Of a DNA stretch of 64,000 nt, positions 14,201 to 25,600 are shown one piece after another. The notes beneath the pieces were generated by a model that worked only from the letters and a program-made list of their open reading frames with translations, did no database searches and was not told the origin of the DNA. Position 1 is the stretch's first letter. Every line of letters starts with the position of its first letter. The DNA comes from Adiantum capillus-veneris. Lineage: Eukaryota > Streptophyta > Polypodiopsida > Polypodiales > Pteridaceae. Made by a program: the position numbers and the translations under genes. The stretch covers positions 153,667,640-153,731,639 of the forward strand of contig CM043955.1 of assembly GCA_014529385.2 (NCBI GenBank), read 5' to 3'.

Positions 14201-15165
14201 AACATGTAAAGATGCCCCTGAGTCGATAATCCAATCACTCATAGCATGTCCATCCTCTGCAGTCAAGAAAACAGAATCAAGATTGCTTGTGAGGAAGATG
14301 TCACCATTTGCTATACCAGAATCACTGTCTGAACCAGATCATGTGACATTCACCTCTTCAATCTTCACTGAACTCTTCTTTTCATCTTACTCAGAACTCT
14401 TTGGTTTGCCTTTTTCTTGTTTCCACTTTGTACAGTCTCCCTTCATGTGACCCTTCTTGGCACAATGGTAGCATTATATGTCATCCTTTGACTTCGAATC
14501 ATGAGACTTACTTCGGTTTTGTGCCTTCTTACCCTTCTTCTCTTTAGACTGTTGTCTCCCTCGAATGACCAAAGCACTATTTCCTTTGCCTTTGTCAATG
14601 TTCTTCCTGTTCACTTCCTCTGTGAGCAAGTTGCCTTCTACATTGGCACTTGTAAGACCTTCTGGCGCGACAAAATTACTTAACGCTGTACGAAAAGTAT
14701 CGCAATTGTCTAGCAAAGTGATTAAGAGAAACATAGCCTTCACTGAATCTGGAAAGACTATCTCCTTTGTTGTTAACTGGATGAAAATTGTGTGAAATTC
14801 ATTGAGATGATTTGACATGGTTGTCCCTTCCTTCATCTTCAAATCCACCAATTTCTTGAGCCAGTAAATCTGAGAAGCAGCACTTTGTTTCTCGTACATA
14901 CCACATAGCTTTTGCCATATGCCATACGTTGTAGTCTCTTCAACTACGTTGAAGTAAACATTTTCTGCCAGTGTCAGCATGATTGTGGAACATGCTACCT
15001 CGTCAAGCTCTTCCCACTCATCTTTAGCCATACCTTCTGGTCTCTCCCCTTTGAGCTTCAGTGGCTTCACTTGTTTTTTCTGCACCAAAACCTACCAAAT
15101 CTGCTTCTTCCAGAATGGAAAGTTTGTGCCATCCATCTTCTTTATGTTGTAACATGTTAACTTCA
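11213..15165 (-). pseudogene. Copia-A2 gag-pol remnant
   Basis: From high to low coordinates: gag N-terminus (NIKKMDGTNFPFWKKQIW, stop at the next codon, near 15100), gag body to 14474, a degraded knuckle region, protease WIIDSGASLHVSP (near 14230), GAG-pre-integrase (LWHRRLGHMSKRG), integrase (DYSRKVWVYFLKHKD, MNRTIQEKFRSM), RT with QMDVKTTFLHGDL and YVDDML (near 12160), and RNase H (DSDYAGDLDKRRSTSGY, IEAEYVA, IDVKYHFIRE) ending at 11213. Breaks at about 14470, 13859, 13645, 13450, 13355, 12298 and 12010 make it non-functional. Compared with Copia-A, the RNase H side is better preserved. Confidence 0.9.
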
Positions 15166-17310
15166 TATGGATAAGTCCAAAGTGGATGCCATTTGGAGAT
15201 GGCCTTCTCCCAAAAATCTAAAAGAGCTTCAATTTTTCTTGGGATTTGTAGGTTTTTAACAAAGTTTATTCAAACCTTATGCTCATATTTTTGTTCCTAC
15301 GACAGACCAAGTGAAAGCCAATGGGAAGAACTTTTATTGTGAAGAAACTCAAGAGCAAAGCTTTGATGGTCTCAAGGCGCATTAGCTACAACTACTTTTC
15401 TAGCTATTGTGGACCCTATCAAATTGTTTGTGCTAGAAATAGATGCTTGTAATCATGCTATAGGAACAGTTATTTGGCATGAGGGAAGGCCAATTGCATT
15501 TAAAAGCAATAAACTTGATCATACACAACATAATTATTTTTCTTACAATAGAGAAGTTTATGCAATAGTGTCTACTTTGAAAACATGGAAAATTTATTTG
15601 TATAGGGCTCAATTCATATTGTGTTTGACCATGATGAAAGTATAAAATGGTTTAGATTTTTCATGAGTATGATGCTAAGCTCCAATATCATAAAGGATGA
15701 TACAATGTGGTAACTTATACTCTTAGTCGTATGCATGAGACCAACTCTCTTCTCTTTACTGAGCTTTGAAGTGAGTTTTTGGAATCTTTAAAGGGAAAAT
15801 ATGAATAAGATGAAACATACTCCAAAGTGTGGAGCCATGTGAAAATGAGGGATCCTTCTCACTCCACTCGTGGTAGTGTGTCTTTTTTTCTCCACGCCTA
15901 GTTCTCCTCTTTGAGTGATGAGCTGCAGAGTTGGATAAATTTTTCCATAGATAATGGGTACCTATTCCACAAGGAAAGAGTTTGTGTATCAACAGACGTA
16001 GACATTTGGGGCTAAATTATTTATGAATGTCATAAAAATCCTAGTGCAGAGCACCCAAGCATAAGGAAAATGTACACACTCGTACGATGATAGTTTTACT
16101 GGCCACGTTTATATGCATATGTTCAAGACTATGTCTTGGATTGCCAAAAAAGTTAAGTTAATAAAGCGGAGCACCTGAAAGTAGAGGTCTCTTGCATCCA
16201 TTGGAGATTCCCAATTGTAAATGGGAAAGTATCTCTATGGATTTTATAATGGTTTTACCAACCATTGTACGAGATTATGACTCTATATGAGTGATAGTAG
16301 ATCGATTGACTTTTGCAAATTTATTTGAACCAAGTCCACAACTAAAACTCCGGAGTTAGAAAATTTATTTGTTGACAATTTGTATACAGACTATATAGGT
16401 TGCCCAGCAATATTGTGAGTGATCGTGATCCCAAGTTTAACAGTCACTTCTACATGGTTGTATTTAAACAATTGGGCACACAACTCAAAATCAATATTGT
16501 AGATCATCCAAAGATGGCTGGTTAGATTGAACGTGTTAATCAAGTGCTAGAGGATATGCTAAGAGCATAACGCTAGCAAAAATTAATGTTGTTGGAAAGA
16601 TTCTCTCTCTATTCTGGAATTTTCTTATATAATAGGCAAAAGCATGTGAGGATTGGTTTTAGTCCTTTCATGCTTATGTGTGGTTTTCAACTTAGATCAC
16701 TAGTTTTATGGTAGGTTTGGCAAAATTGAGAGACTTCAACAAATCAAGGATTCTCTCCAAGATCACATGGATATGCTAAAACTTTCTCTTCAAAACATTC
16801 GACAAGCACATGATAGATGCGAAATGTATGTTGATATAATACGTCCACAAAGTAACCTTTGGGGAGGGGGAAGAGGTATTTTTGAGTGTGCAAAAACATT
16901 CAAAAATTTCAAAACTATGCCAAAACTTAAATTTTCTCTAAGATATCGTGGGCCTTTTAAGATACTCGAGCAACTTGGAGATATGTCTTACAAACTCTCT
17001 TTACCTGTGCACTCTCATATTCATCCCATTTTTCATGTGAGTCATTTACGTAAAGTGCTTGCATAGGGATGACAATGTCATTGACCAACAAATTTTGGTC
17101 TCTAACCTAGCTGCATGAACGTAAGTGCATTCTCGCCTATCATGATTTATGTACCCGATATCATGTGCGTCATCAAGTATTAGTCAAGTGGATACAAAGA
17201 CCTGAAGTGCTACTTGGGAAAACATTGGTGTTCTTAACAAGAAATTTCCATGTATTGTTTTTTATGACAAAAACACTTCTCCAAGGGGTGAATAATGGCT
17301 GGCCAAGGAT
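15166..17310 (+). mobile_element. Gypsy-F, chromovirus-like Gypsy fragment
   Basis: A highly degenerate plus-strand Gypsy 3' half. Near 15167-15250 is the RT thumb sequence [16 protein letters not shown]; the RNase H follows (LEIDACNHAIGTVIWHEGRPIAF) at 15409-15645. Traces of an integrase core extend to about 16560 (GIER/QVLEDMLR-like). At 16767-17066 is the integrase C-terminal region (LKFSLRYRGPFKILEQLG, HPIFHVSHLRK). A decayed chromodomain-like stretch (VKWIQRPEVLLGKTLV in a shifted frame) follows to about 17250. Many stops. A possible TATA box (CTATAAAAGG, about 17353) beyond it may belong to a 3' LTR whose limits I cannot define. Confidence 0.8.
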
Positions 17311-17958
17311 CTGAAGACCATGGATCTAGTCTGAACCGTAGCTCGGGGGTTGCCTATAAAAGGGTAAGAGGCTGGAAGGAGAGACAGGTTTTCGAAACCC
17401 AGGCCTCATAATTCTAGTTGATAATCTTACATAAATCTTCCCAGTGATGGCTCAATCCTCACTTCATAAGTTTGTTATGCTCAATTTTCTTAATTCCTAC
17501 CTTTTGGAAGAACTACAAAACCTCTTATTACAAAAATAGAGATGTCTTCAAGCCTTTAATTTCATTTTTAGCCTACAAACCTCGAAATTCTTTTTTATCC
17601 ATCAAAAGCGTCAAACCCTCCATAGAATGAATTCCTACATGTGGCTAAATCGTGTATATTCTTCACATGGGAACCCCATATATTTTCATTTGCAGCTCAA
17701 TCCAAACCCAACACTTTTTCAAAAATTTATCCCTATTTCTATTTTTTAATTCTTTTATTGTTTGCAAAGGTTTTTGCTTCCTTCTTTTGTTTCTCGTTTT
17801 TTTTAATTCCTAACCTTGAATAAAGTTTGCAACATTGGCAAAAACTTTCATACTCAATGCAATTTTCATGAGTTGAAACCTCATGAGAAATATCTATGAA
17901 ACACTTTATTTGGGGACACAAACTTTGTATTGCTAACTTTGTACAAGATTTTCAAACT
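17311..17958. other. AT-rich non-coding stretch
   Basis: No coding similarity seen. It may include the remains of the Gypsy-F 3' LTR and, on the minus strand, the 3' UTR of the LPP-like gene. Confidence 0.4.
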
Positions 17959-18114
17959 CTAGATGGAGATGAGGTGTTTGTTATAGTAAGTTCTCCATAG
18001 GAATGGTGTTACATTGTGGAACGTAAACCACAAAGTGGCAAATGCTACACCAATGAGGCCTCCGACAACCACTTGCAAGATTGTATGGTAGCCCTCTCTT
18101 ACTCTTAGCCAAGC
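17959..18114 (-). CDS. LPP-epsilon-like phosphatase, last exon
   Basis: On the minus strand an AG acceptor (TTCTCAG) precedes GCT TGG CTA AGA, translating as AWLRVREGYHTILQVVVGG, and the frame closes at TAG 17959-17961 after 51 codons. This matches the third phosphatase segment and last membrane helices of plastid lipid phosphate phosphatase epsilon, where the family has LRV-x5-H-T-x2-QVVVG. The Arg and His form part of the PAP2-type active site that removes phosphate from phosphatidic acid to give diacylglycerol. The exon starts in phase 0, whereas the exon at 19136-19403 ends in phase 1, so at least one exon (length 2 modulo 3) is missing or unrecognised between them. Assigned by similarity of motifs only. 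Confidence 0.75.
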   Translation of the reverse strand, partial: AWLRVREGYHTILQVVVGGLIGVAFATLWFTFHNVTPFLWRTYYNKHLISI

Positions 18115-19135
18115 CTGAGAACATCAAGGATGAAGTAAACAACCTACCATATTTTTGTCGTTATTAAAGGTACTATATATTTCATGTCTATTATTTACTA
18201 GTATTGAAATCTAATGTAGTTGTGTAGTGTTCACATTTTGCCCCAAAAAAAATTTTAAAAATCACGTGCCTTTTTTTAAAAACAATCAAGGTTAGATATT
18301 GACCATTTATGGAAAATATGGCAATTACCATGCACACCATAAATGATTACTTCATTAATGATTTAAAGCATTAGTGCTAGCTTTTGTGATATTTTTTATC
18401 TATGCCATAGAAAAGAACTAAATAATAAAGCTGCTGACACTTTAGATTGAGGTTATGATTAAGTTAGGGCTTAAGTATATCTTAGAGCTTTATCATAGCA
18501 CATAAATAAGCTAAGATTTAATTTTAGGGGAGATTTGGTGTCACAGGTGTTGCGTTTGAGGGTTGAATCCCTTACCTTGAAGTCACTCAAACTAACCGCA
18601 TGACCTACCCCATTTTGTGCACTAGCCTCTATTTTCATTTGCATCATAACCATGAACACTACAAATTTTTGCTAGATGACCAACAAGACAACCTCTCCCT
18701 TTAGTATCATACTATCAACAATTTTTCTAGGTGCCCGACAAGACTAGACTATCCCTTTAGTATAAGAGAAGTAAAAATTTTGGTACTTTCCCGAAAACCC
18801 AAAAATGCAGTTATCTTCTAAAAGCGAAATTTTCACTTATTTTTTACCATAAATCATTATCCCACAATATAATATATATGTATATGTGCACACACACATT
18901 ATTTCTTTTAAAGAAAACTTTCATGCTTTTATCATCAAAACTCTAATGCACACATGCATTTTTTGGGTGCAACTGTTTTGTGGGAGTTTACCATGTAAGT
19001 GAGTAAAAGTGCGAGTAATCCAGATTTGCAATAAACATTCGTACTCCATGGTAACATGGAAGCAAAACCTGAAGCAATGAGACAAATCAATCAAACTTTA
19101 ACAAGGGATTTGTGACAAACAAGAATAATGCTTAC
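18115..19135. other. intron region, missing exon not found
   Basis: Lies between two LPP-like exons. The membrane-spanning segment that should link the PSSH exon to the last exon would be expected here, but I see no minus-strand coding stretch of the right kind. The sequence is AT-rich with a short CA run near 18890. Confidence 0.5.
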
Positions 19136-19403
19136 CGGTAAAGAAAAAATAGGCACCCAAGAACGCGATGCTTTGAGCATGGGAGGATGGCATGCCCAAA
19201 TTTTTGTTGTCCCCTTGTTTGTGATGACAAACATTCTTGAATCTTGCTGGTCTAGGTTGCTTTACCACTTGTTTAAGCCACTTAGAAAATAAATGATTGA
19301 TGCAAGCACCCAATAATCCCCACAATTCCATGTTACAACTTGATTGAGTTCTAGCTTGCAACCAAATAGCAGTTAGCCAAAGTGTCGACAATAGGATTTG
19401 TCC
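19136..19403 (-). CDS. LPP-epsilon-like phosphatase, catalytic exon
   Basis: A 268-nt exon bounded by a good acceptor (TTTTGTGAGTGCAG, minus strand) and donor (CCG/GTAAGC). It encodes the first two PAP2 phosphatase motifs, K-x6-RP in KQVVKQPRP and PSSH in LGMPSSHAQSIAF, separated by a short loop as in plant LPP-epsilon. The hydrophobic stretch before them (ILLSTLWLTAIW, ELWGLLGACI) corresponds to the membrane helices. The enzyme would act in the chloroplast inner envelope on phosphatidic acid (family knowledge). The exon opens in phase 0, matching the end of the putative first exon. The loop between K-x6-RP and PSSH (RFKNVCHHKQGDNKN) is longer than in Arabidopsis. Confidence 0.85.
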
Positions 19404-22019
19404 CTGCACTCACAAAAACTTGCTTAATTCACTTGAAAAACCTACATTGTGATTTTTCTCTTTTAACACTAGTTTGGTAACCTAATAGGACATAAAAGTG
19501 TCATTTTAGGGTTCTGGAAAAAATCAAATACTCGTATCATATGTATGTGTGTATTTGTAGACATTCTTACTTAAGCTTATACATGAGGTAAACAAACATG
19601 TAGACAATTAGCCTATCTTTTCCGTAAACATCAATGTGTTCTTGAGTGAAGTCTGTGGTTGTTGTAGGCCCAACAATTTTCTTTTGAACATAAAATTAAG
19701 TACATAATAGGTGCGTTTTTTGTATTTTGTTGACCTGTCATCAATGTTTCTATGTGTACACCCATTATTATCTTTATAAATGCTTCCACTTTACGCACTT
19801 CGATGCTTTAATTTCATGTTCAAGCATAAAAAGCATCAAAACATGTCTTTCCAAGACAATTTGGAACACACATATGAAGTACAAAAACTACACAAATAAA
19901 AAAATTGTCTTTGACAATGTGGCCTTCTATATGGCATATAAACCTATCAAGTTAGCAGCAAGTTGAAATTGCACACTTATATTTAGACTAAGCTTGAAAT
20001 GTACCATGTTTGTTTAGTGAAATTTAGCAATTTGAAGACAACATAGTATTAACTCAAATGATGAGTCCGATTCTGGTAAGATGGAAAATCACTCCCACCT
20101 TTGTGTTGTTTGCTATTTAGGGTATTAGGTGCCCCAAAAATCAAGGAAGAAAAATTATATAGTAAGAACTACATAAATACACTTCACATTGCCTTTTGAT
20201 TAGAAATAAACTTCCAAAATATTAATCAAAATGTGAATTTTACTAGCAAATAAGCATTGAGAATTTTTCATAAAATGGGCCATAACTTCCAATACACAAG
20301 CTTTCCATTTTATAAAAGCACAAAAATGCCTTTAGAACTACCTATGCTAGCCATGTAGACTTTAGAGGTCACTAAGTTGTATTTTAGGGTGATCTAATAC
20401 CAATTTCATGAAAATTGACCAAAAACAACGCAAATGTTTTTGCTCAAGTTAGGTTGAAAAGTATAATTCAAACCCAACTCTAAAGGTGAAATCACTAGCC
20501 CCAAAAAACTCCGAGTTTTCTCAAGTCATAAGCTAGCCTTGTGGATATAGAGCACTTTAGAACCTCCTTGGCATCTCAAGCAATAATTCTAGGAAGTTGA
20601 TGAATTAAGGACATTAAAGTGTCTTGCTACCCCCTCTAGTCTTAATTAGACAAAGCTAGACATTAATCAGTGCATTGAACACATTTGTTTGATGTGGTAA
20701 AGTATTCAAGCCCTTAGCTGGATAAAAAGAGTAAAGAATTTGGTGCATCTCTTTTAATGTATATGGGTGTGCACACACTCACATGCGTTTGCTTATGATG
20801 TTGGTACATATGTAGTCTTCTCCAAGCAAAGTCAAGCTTTAGAAGGTTGACTTATCCTACAAGAGACATTTTGTGGGACTTCTCCACCTAATCTAAATGT
20901 GCCCCACCAAGAAATTGAAGAAATTTCAATAGTGATAAGGCAAGGTTTTGTTGATTGCACACACATCTTTGAGCTCCCCATTGTGCTAAGAGTACTCATA
21001 GTATTAAAGTTAACAACCTTAAATATGTGTCAACAAACTTAATTTCACATTTGGCTTATTACTTGCATATTACACTCGAGATATGATTTTGATATTCTAT
21101 GTTCAACTCCCCATTCATATGTTTGTGAATCTACTACAACTTGAAATGATTTCTAAAAGATGAATTAATGAGTCCAGACTTGACATAATCTACTCAAGCT
21201 TGTATAGCAACACCCTGATGTAAAATTTCGACAATCAATGTTGTAAAAAAAATCTTAAACTCAGTTTCATTTGACCCTCTTTAAATGCATGTTTTTGTTC
21301 TTTTGTTTATTCATTTTCCTAAATAATGAAATGTTATCTACATCATACTCAATCACTATTCACCATGGGAGGCGCTTACTTCGTGATTGCTCACTAATCA
21401 ACCAAAAACTCCCTAATTTGAAGGAAAGTGAAATGTTTCCTCTTACTCAAAGCTTGATTGACATCAAACTAAGTGACACCCTCCATGATTGGCAGTCAAT
21501 GTCTAATCCCCAAGCATAATGCTTCATCATGAGTAAGAAAGCTTACTTGGTGCCCAATTCATTCAACATTGGGAGGCTATGCCACCTATTTGTGCCTTTG
21601 GTAGATTGTCTTAGAATGTAATGTCGTCCACTCGTAGAAAGCCGCGTGTGTAGGAAAGGCAAAATGAAAGATATACTCTTGAAGGATATCCAAATTCTCA
21701 TCTTAGCACCCATGTAAGCAGACATATTGGGGAAGAGTGACACATAGACCCTTTCCCTATCTAAACATTGAAGGGTCAATCTAGCTCTCTAGCTATGGGC
21801 TACCTTTCTCTCACATGTTGCTTGACATCCCTTGGCAAAAGCAAACATCGTGCATGGATGATCAAAAAGCCTTTGATACTTTGATGCCACATCATTGGCT
21901 TATTAAAGGAACATAATAAGGATTATGAACGTGTGCACCCATATTTGCTGGAAACAAACAAGTGATGATATAAAATGGCATACCCAATATTTGGTAAAGA
22001 CGCTTTGCACACATTTGAG

Positions 22020-22089
<70 letters not shown>

Positions 22090-23164
22090 AAAGTTGAGTT
22101 GTTGTAAACATGCATGTGCATTGTGCTGATACAAGAACATCAAAGCTTATAAGCCATTGATATTGGATATATTTGTAGTCAACAAAGATTGCCTTATATG
22201 TATTGATTTGTGTCTACAATGATTTGTGTCAAATTTTGAGAGCTCAAAAATCAAATCATTCATCTTTTTGTTGTATGGAGAATCGCGTGTATCATCAATG
22301 CTCATCATGATTTAAAGACGAATGGGGATACACGATGGGTTGATAGAAACCAAGTTAAAGTCCAAGCATTACCACTTGGGATATTAGGCTTGAAAAAATT
22401 GATTACTTGAGCAAAGCAAGAAATGCACGTCATCAAAATCAACACTATGCCAAGTGCAAGACATGTCTTAGATGAAGACTTCTCTTAAATATCCCTACAC
22501 TTTTTTGTTTTGTGTTGGGAGTGACTCGAATGTTGCTAGGAATCAAGCCTGCTCACCCATGAGAGCACTTTTCCACTACGCTTCAAAACTTATGCACTCT
22601 TTCACAAATACATCACCCAAATTTGTATTGAAGGGGGACAATAGACGAAGCAAAGTTTGGCATGGTATAACATGCCTTGGAGTGGAAGAGAGACATCTAT
22701 ACAATCTACTTTTCGGTTTTTTAACCCTTGGGATAGTTGATGGCCTCATTTATGAGGCATTTAAATGATGCTTGGTGTCAGAATGCCCCCGTAATGTCTT
22801 CACCTTGTTTTAATGCAATCCAAGAGGCGTATATAGTACCATATCTTGAACTCAAGACCTAGTGATTAAGAGGGGACACTATATTATATCATACTTAATT
22901 TAACAAGCGGCATGCACAGCATTCCCCTAAAATTGCTAGAAGATGCAAATTCAAGTGTCACTCAAGAGAAGTCAACGTATTCTCCTACTATTTCAATAAA
23001 TGGCAACAAAGCAATGTATTTCCCTTTCAAGACATTGCCAACAAACCCTAGATGGCTTTAATGTACAGACAACACACTTATATGTGAAGATACTAATCAA
23101 AACATGGTATTGAAAATACATATCAAATGTGGAGAAGGGCAAAGAGTAGGGGAGCTGAGCTTAC
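19404..23164. other. long intron of the LPP-like gene
   Basis: About 3.8 kb between the putative transit-peptide exon and the catalytic exon. It is AT-rich with no retrotransposon coding that I recognise, and contains a CT microsatellite at 22026-22088. A short exon between the transit peptide and the first helix, present in other plants, may be hidden here. A frame at 22472-22768 on the plus strand has no recognisable similarity and I do not call it. Confidence 0.5.
22026..22088 (+). repeat. (CT)n microsatellite
   Basis: An uninterrupted CT run of about 62 bp inside the LPP-like gene's long intron. Confidence 0.97.
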
Positions 23165-23494
23165 ACTGCTGTTGATCAGTCTGTGGAAGCTGTCGAGAGA
23201 CAGAGTCCGGCTAGAAGGAGGGTCGATGTGTGCAGCTCCGGCGGGTGCTGCTGCTGCTGATGTTGATGCTGATGCTGATGCTGCTTGCAAGGGAAGTCGA
23301 AGATGGTGGGCATCGGGCATGTGAGGCTGTGGAGAAGGGGGCCAGAGCAAAGCGCAGGACCGGCGCGATGTCGAAGAAGATGCAGAGAAGAGGAGCCTGC
23401 AGCTCAAAATGGAGGCTCCAAGCCGGCTGCGCTCTTCACTTTTCGCAAGAGAAAGCGGGGCTCTTGTGAGTAACGCCGCTCCCCTGCTGCCCAT
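23165..23494 (-). CDS. LPP-epsilon-like gene, putative transit-peptide exon
   Basis: A 110-codon frame beginning MGSRGAALLTRAPLSLAKSE and ending at a strong donor (CAGT/GTAAGC). It is rich in Ser, Ala, Arg and Leu with almost no acidic residues, like a chloroplast targeting sequence, and its length (330 nt, phase 0) splices in frame to the catalytic exon at 19403. I place the start at this Met because the 15 upstream codons are acidic and untypical of a transit peptide. It is GC-rich against an AT-rich background, as plant first exons often are. The link to the phosphatase exons is inferred from orientation, phase and targeting character; there is no direct homology in this exon. Confidence 0.55.
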
Positions 23495-23580
23495 CGTCGA
23501 CTTCGACTCCGACTCGTCGGCTTCGAGTCTTGTTGTCAAGTGCTACCGAATCAAAACACAGCCTCCCCCTTTTAGATTCC

Positions 23581-23581
<1 letters not shown>

Positions 23582-23634
<53 letters not shown>
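23582..23634 (+). repeat. (CA)n microsatellite
   Basis: An uninterrupted CA run of about 52 bp immediately upstream of the presumed first exon (minus strand), so it would lie in the promoter or 5' UTR. Confidence 0.97.
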
Positions 23635-23638
<4 letters not shown>

Positions 23639-23832
23639 CAAAAATGAGAAAAAAAATTGAACGTGTCCTCCACAATTTGGCCTCCCCCAAGTCAACCACC
23701 CTTCACACCCTTATTACAAGTTCTACCACACATTGCTGTTATTGTTGACCTCTACACAAGCAAGAGCCCTCCCTCTAGGCCCCAATTAGTCCTACCCCAC
23801 ATTATTATTGAGCTTTTTCTTGTTCCTTTCCT

Positions 23833-23940
23833 AGGAACATGTCCCCTTCATGGTTGCAATGACCGTTTTAGGAACATGTCCCCTTCGTGGTTGCAATGAC
23901 CATGCTGGAACATGTCCCCTTCAAGGTTGCAATGTGCATC
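23833..23940 (+). repeat. three tandem copies of a ~37-bp unit
   Basis: Units starting at 23833, 23870 and about 23907 share GGAACATGTCCCCTTC followed by TGGTTGCAATG. Each contains the near-palindrome GGAACATGTCC. The position is about 350 bp upstream of the LPP-like first exon. Confidence 0.9.
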
Positions 23941-24567
23941 CCTTTCCACTTGATGCAAGAAAAGGCATTTTTTTCTCCGATACTTTGAAAACCTCCAAGC
24001 AGACCAAAATGCATGTGTAGCATGCGCACGTGCGTGCGTGCACACATAGACATCATTCATGTCTAGGTTGTATGTGTTTGTTATGGATGCATGTTGCCCA
24101 TTTATCAAGAGCAAAGATTGATTATATGCAAGGTAAAAGGTCGTTTGAAGGAGGACAAAGCACGTTTCCAACCTTAAGCAAATCAAAAGAGTTCATTGGG
24201 CACCTATTAAGCTTGTATGTGACAAAAAAACAAAAGTCTAGTCAAACATAGAGTAACATGCTACCTACATACACATTGAGTTGGTGTCGAGTTCGTCCAC
24301 AGTCATTCAAGTACCATTATGGTGTACTTACTTGATACTAAAGTTAATTGACCAAAATTATGCTAGTGAGATGTTTATCCACTTAGACTTGTTCTTGGTC
24401 TAAGAATCCATTCAATGTTGTGATGTTATGGTCTTCCAATTTCAAGAGTGTGCAAAGGAATGTGGACTTTAATTAGACAACTAGTCGTGCTTGGTTGGCC
24501 TTGTGGTAGGAATCACCAAACAACCAAAAACACACATGTGATCAATAGAAGGCATTCTATCATGCCA
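23941..24567. other. non-coding, no feature recognised
   Basis: Contains an alternating purine-pyrimidine patch (CACGTGCGTGCGTGCACACA, near 24027-24046). No gene seen. The last part may be decayed Copia sequence continuing from the integrase fragment. Confidence 0.4.
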
Positions 24568-25036
24568 TTATTCATATAGAGTCATAGACTGCAAATCTTT
24601 TGTAGGACACCTGTTAAGTACATAAGTGGCAAACATAATAGCCTCAATCCAAAATGAATGTGGTAAAGCTTGAATTTTGACCATGCATCTTGCCATTTTC
24701 ATAAGAGATTTGTTTTTCCTCTCAGTAACACCATTTTTTTGAGGTGTATACGAAACTGTACATTGGTATTTTATCCCACGACTAGTTAGAAATGCATAAA
24801 ATTCATGAGACATATACTCCCCCCCTCGATCGAAACGGAGGGTGCCCATTGAGACATTTTTAGCCATAGCCCAAAACCGCTTGAAGCACAAAAACACTTC
24901 AAACTTTGCCTTAAACAGATACACCCATGCACGCCTAGAGTAATCCTCAATGAAAGTCATGAAGTAAAGGTAAATTCCCAAGGATGGAGTTTGCATGGGC
25001 CCACAAACATCACTATGCACAAACTGTAACCTACAT
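24568..25036 (-). pseudogene. Copia integrase fragment, cut by Gypsy-H
   Basis: The minus-strand frame reads from the integrase start (CRLQFVHSDVCGPM) through FIEDYSRRAWVYLFKAK, FDRGGEYMS, YTPQKNGVTERKN and LPHSFWIEA to about 24568. It is a different Copia family from elements A, B and E. The upstream side ends exactly at 25036, where the Gypsy-H 3' LTR starts (TGTGCGCGTC). The five bases before the junction are TACAT; a matching TACAT would be expected beyond the right edge of the window if this is a clean insertion. Confidence 0.85.
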
Positions 25037-25218
25037 TGTGCGCGTCCAAATGGCTCCAAGCACACAACAAGCCTAAAGTAGTAAGCTCAAAGATGGCGAT
25101 GGTGTGTCACTCACCGTTCTACGCTTGCTGTCGTAGAGGATTCCTCGCCACGAAGAAGAAGGAGCCACCGTCGTGCCACGCTCAACCGCTTCGCCGCCGC
25201 CGTCGCAACGCTCGATCG

Positions 25219-25271
<53 letters not shown>

Positions 25272-25586
25272 GCATACACACACACACACACACACACAAA
25301 GAGGTGAAGAAGAAGAAGATGGAGATGGAGCAAGAGCACTCTTCAATTGCACAAATGAAAGAATAAGTGAATTTTAGGTTTAGTTGACTTTTATATGAGC
25401 TTGCTCCATTCACACTTGGGTGCCCATGCTTAGCCAACTAATCCCTTGAATGTTCCAGTTAGTGCAGCTCTCATCGGCGATCCTCTTACCCTTTTCCTAT
25501 TGGACCGACAAGCTCGGTACCTGGCTCTACCAAATAAATAATACGGCATCCGTCTTAGGTGATAGGAATGTGCGCAAGGGTTAACA
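25037..25586 (-). repeat. 3' LTR of Gypsy-H
   Basis: 550 bp, beginning TGTGCGCGTC and ending GGGTTAACA on the plus strand (TGTTAACCC...GCGCACA on the minus). From AAATGGCTCCAAGC onward it matches 63568-64000. Relative to that copy it lacks about 55 bp near its U5 end. It contains (CT)n at 25223-25269, a short CA run, and a TATA-like CATATAAAAG on the minus strand near 25395. Confidence 0.8.
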
Positions 25587-25600
25587 TGTCCCCCTTCTTG
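25587..25600 (-). promoter_or_regulatory. polypurine tract of Gypsy-H
   Basis: On the minus strand CAAGAAGGGGGACA directly precedes the LTR start TGTTAACCC, the expected plus-strand priming site for reverse transcription. Confidence 0.75.

Larger units (their letters stand above)
10902..15165 (-). mobile_element. Copia-A2, 5'-truncated LTR retrotransposon
   Basis: A second minus-strand Copia related to Copia-A and B, but with a divergent LTR. The 3' LTR is at about 10902-11128. The body runs to about 15165, where it breaks inside the first codons of gag and plus-strand Gypsy-F begins. The 5' LTR and primer site are absent, so no target-site duplication can be checked. Confidence 0.85.

Noticed and set aside
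22472-22768. Plus-strand frame of 98 codons
   Set aside because: No recognisable similarity, no splice or promoter support, and it lies antisense within the LPP-like intron.
23123-23539. Using the upstream Met at 23539 as the start of the LPP-like protein
   Set aside because: The extra 15 residues are acidic and unlike a transit peptide; the Met at 23494 is followed by a typical targeting composition.
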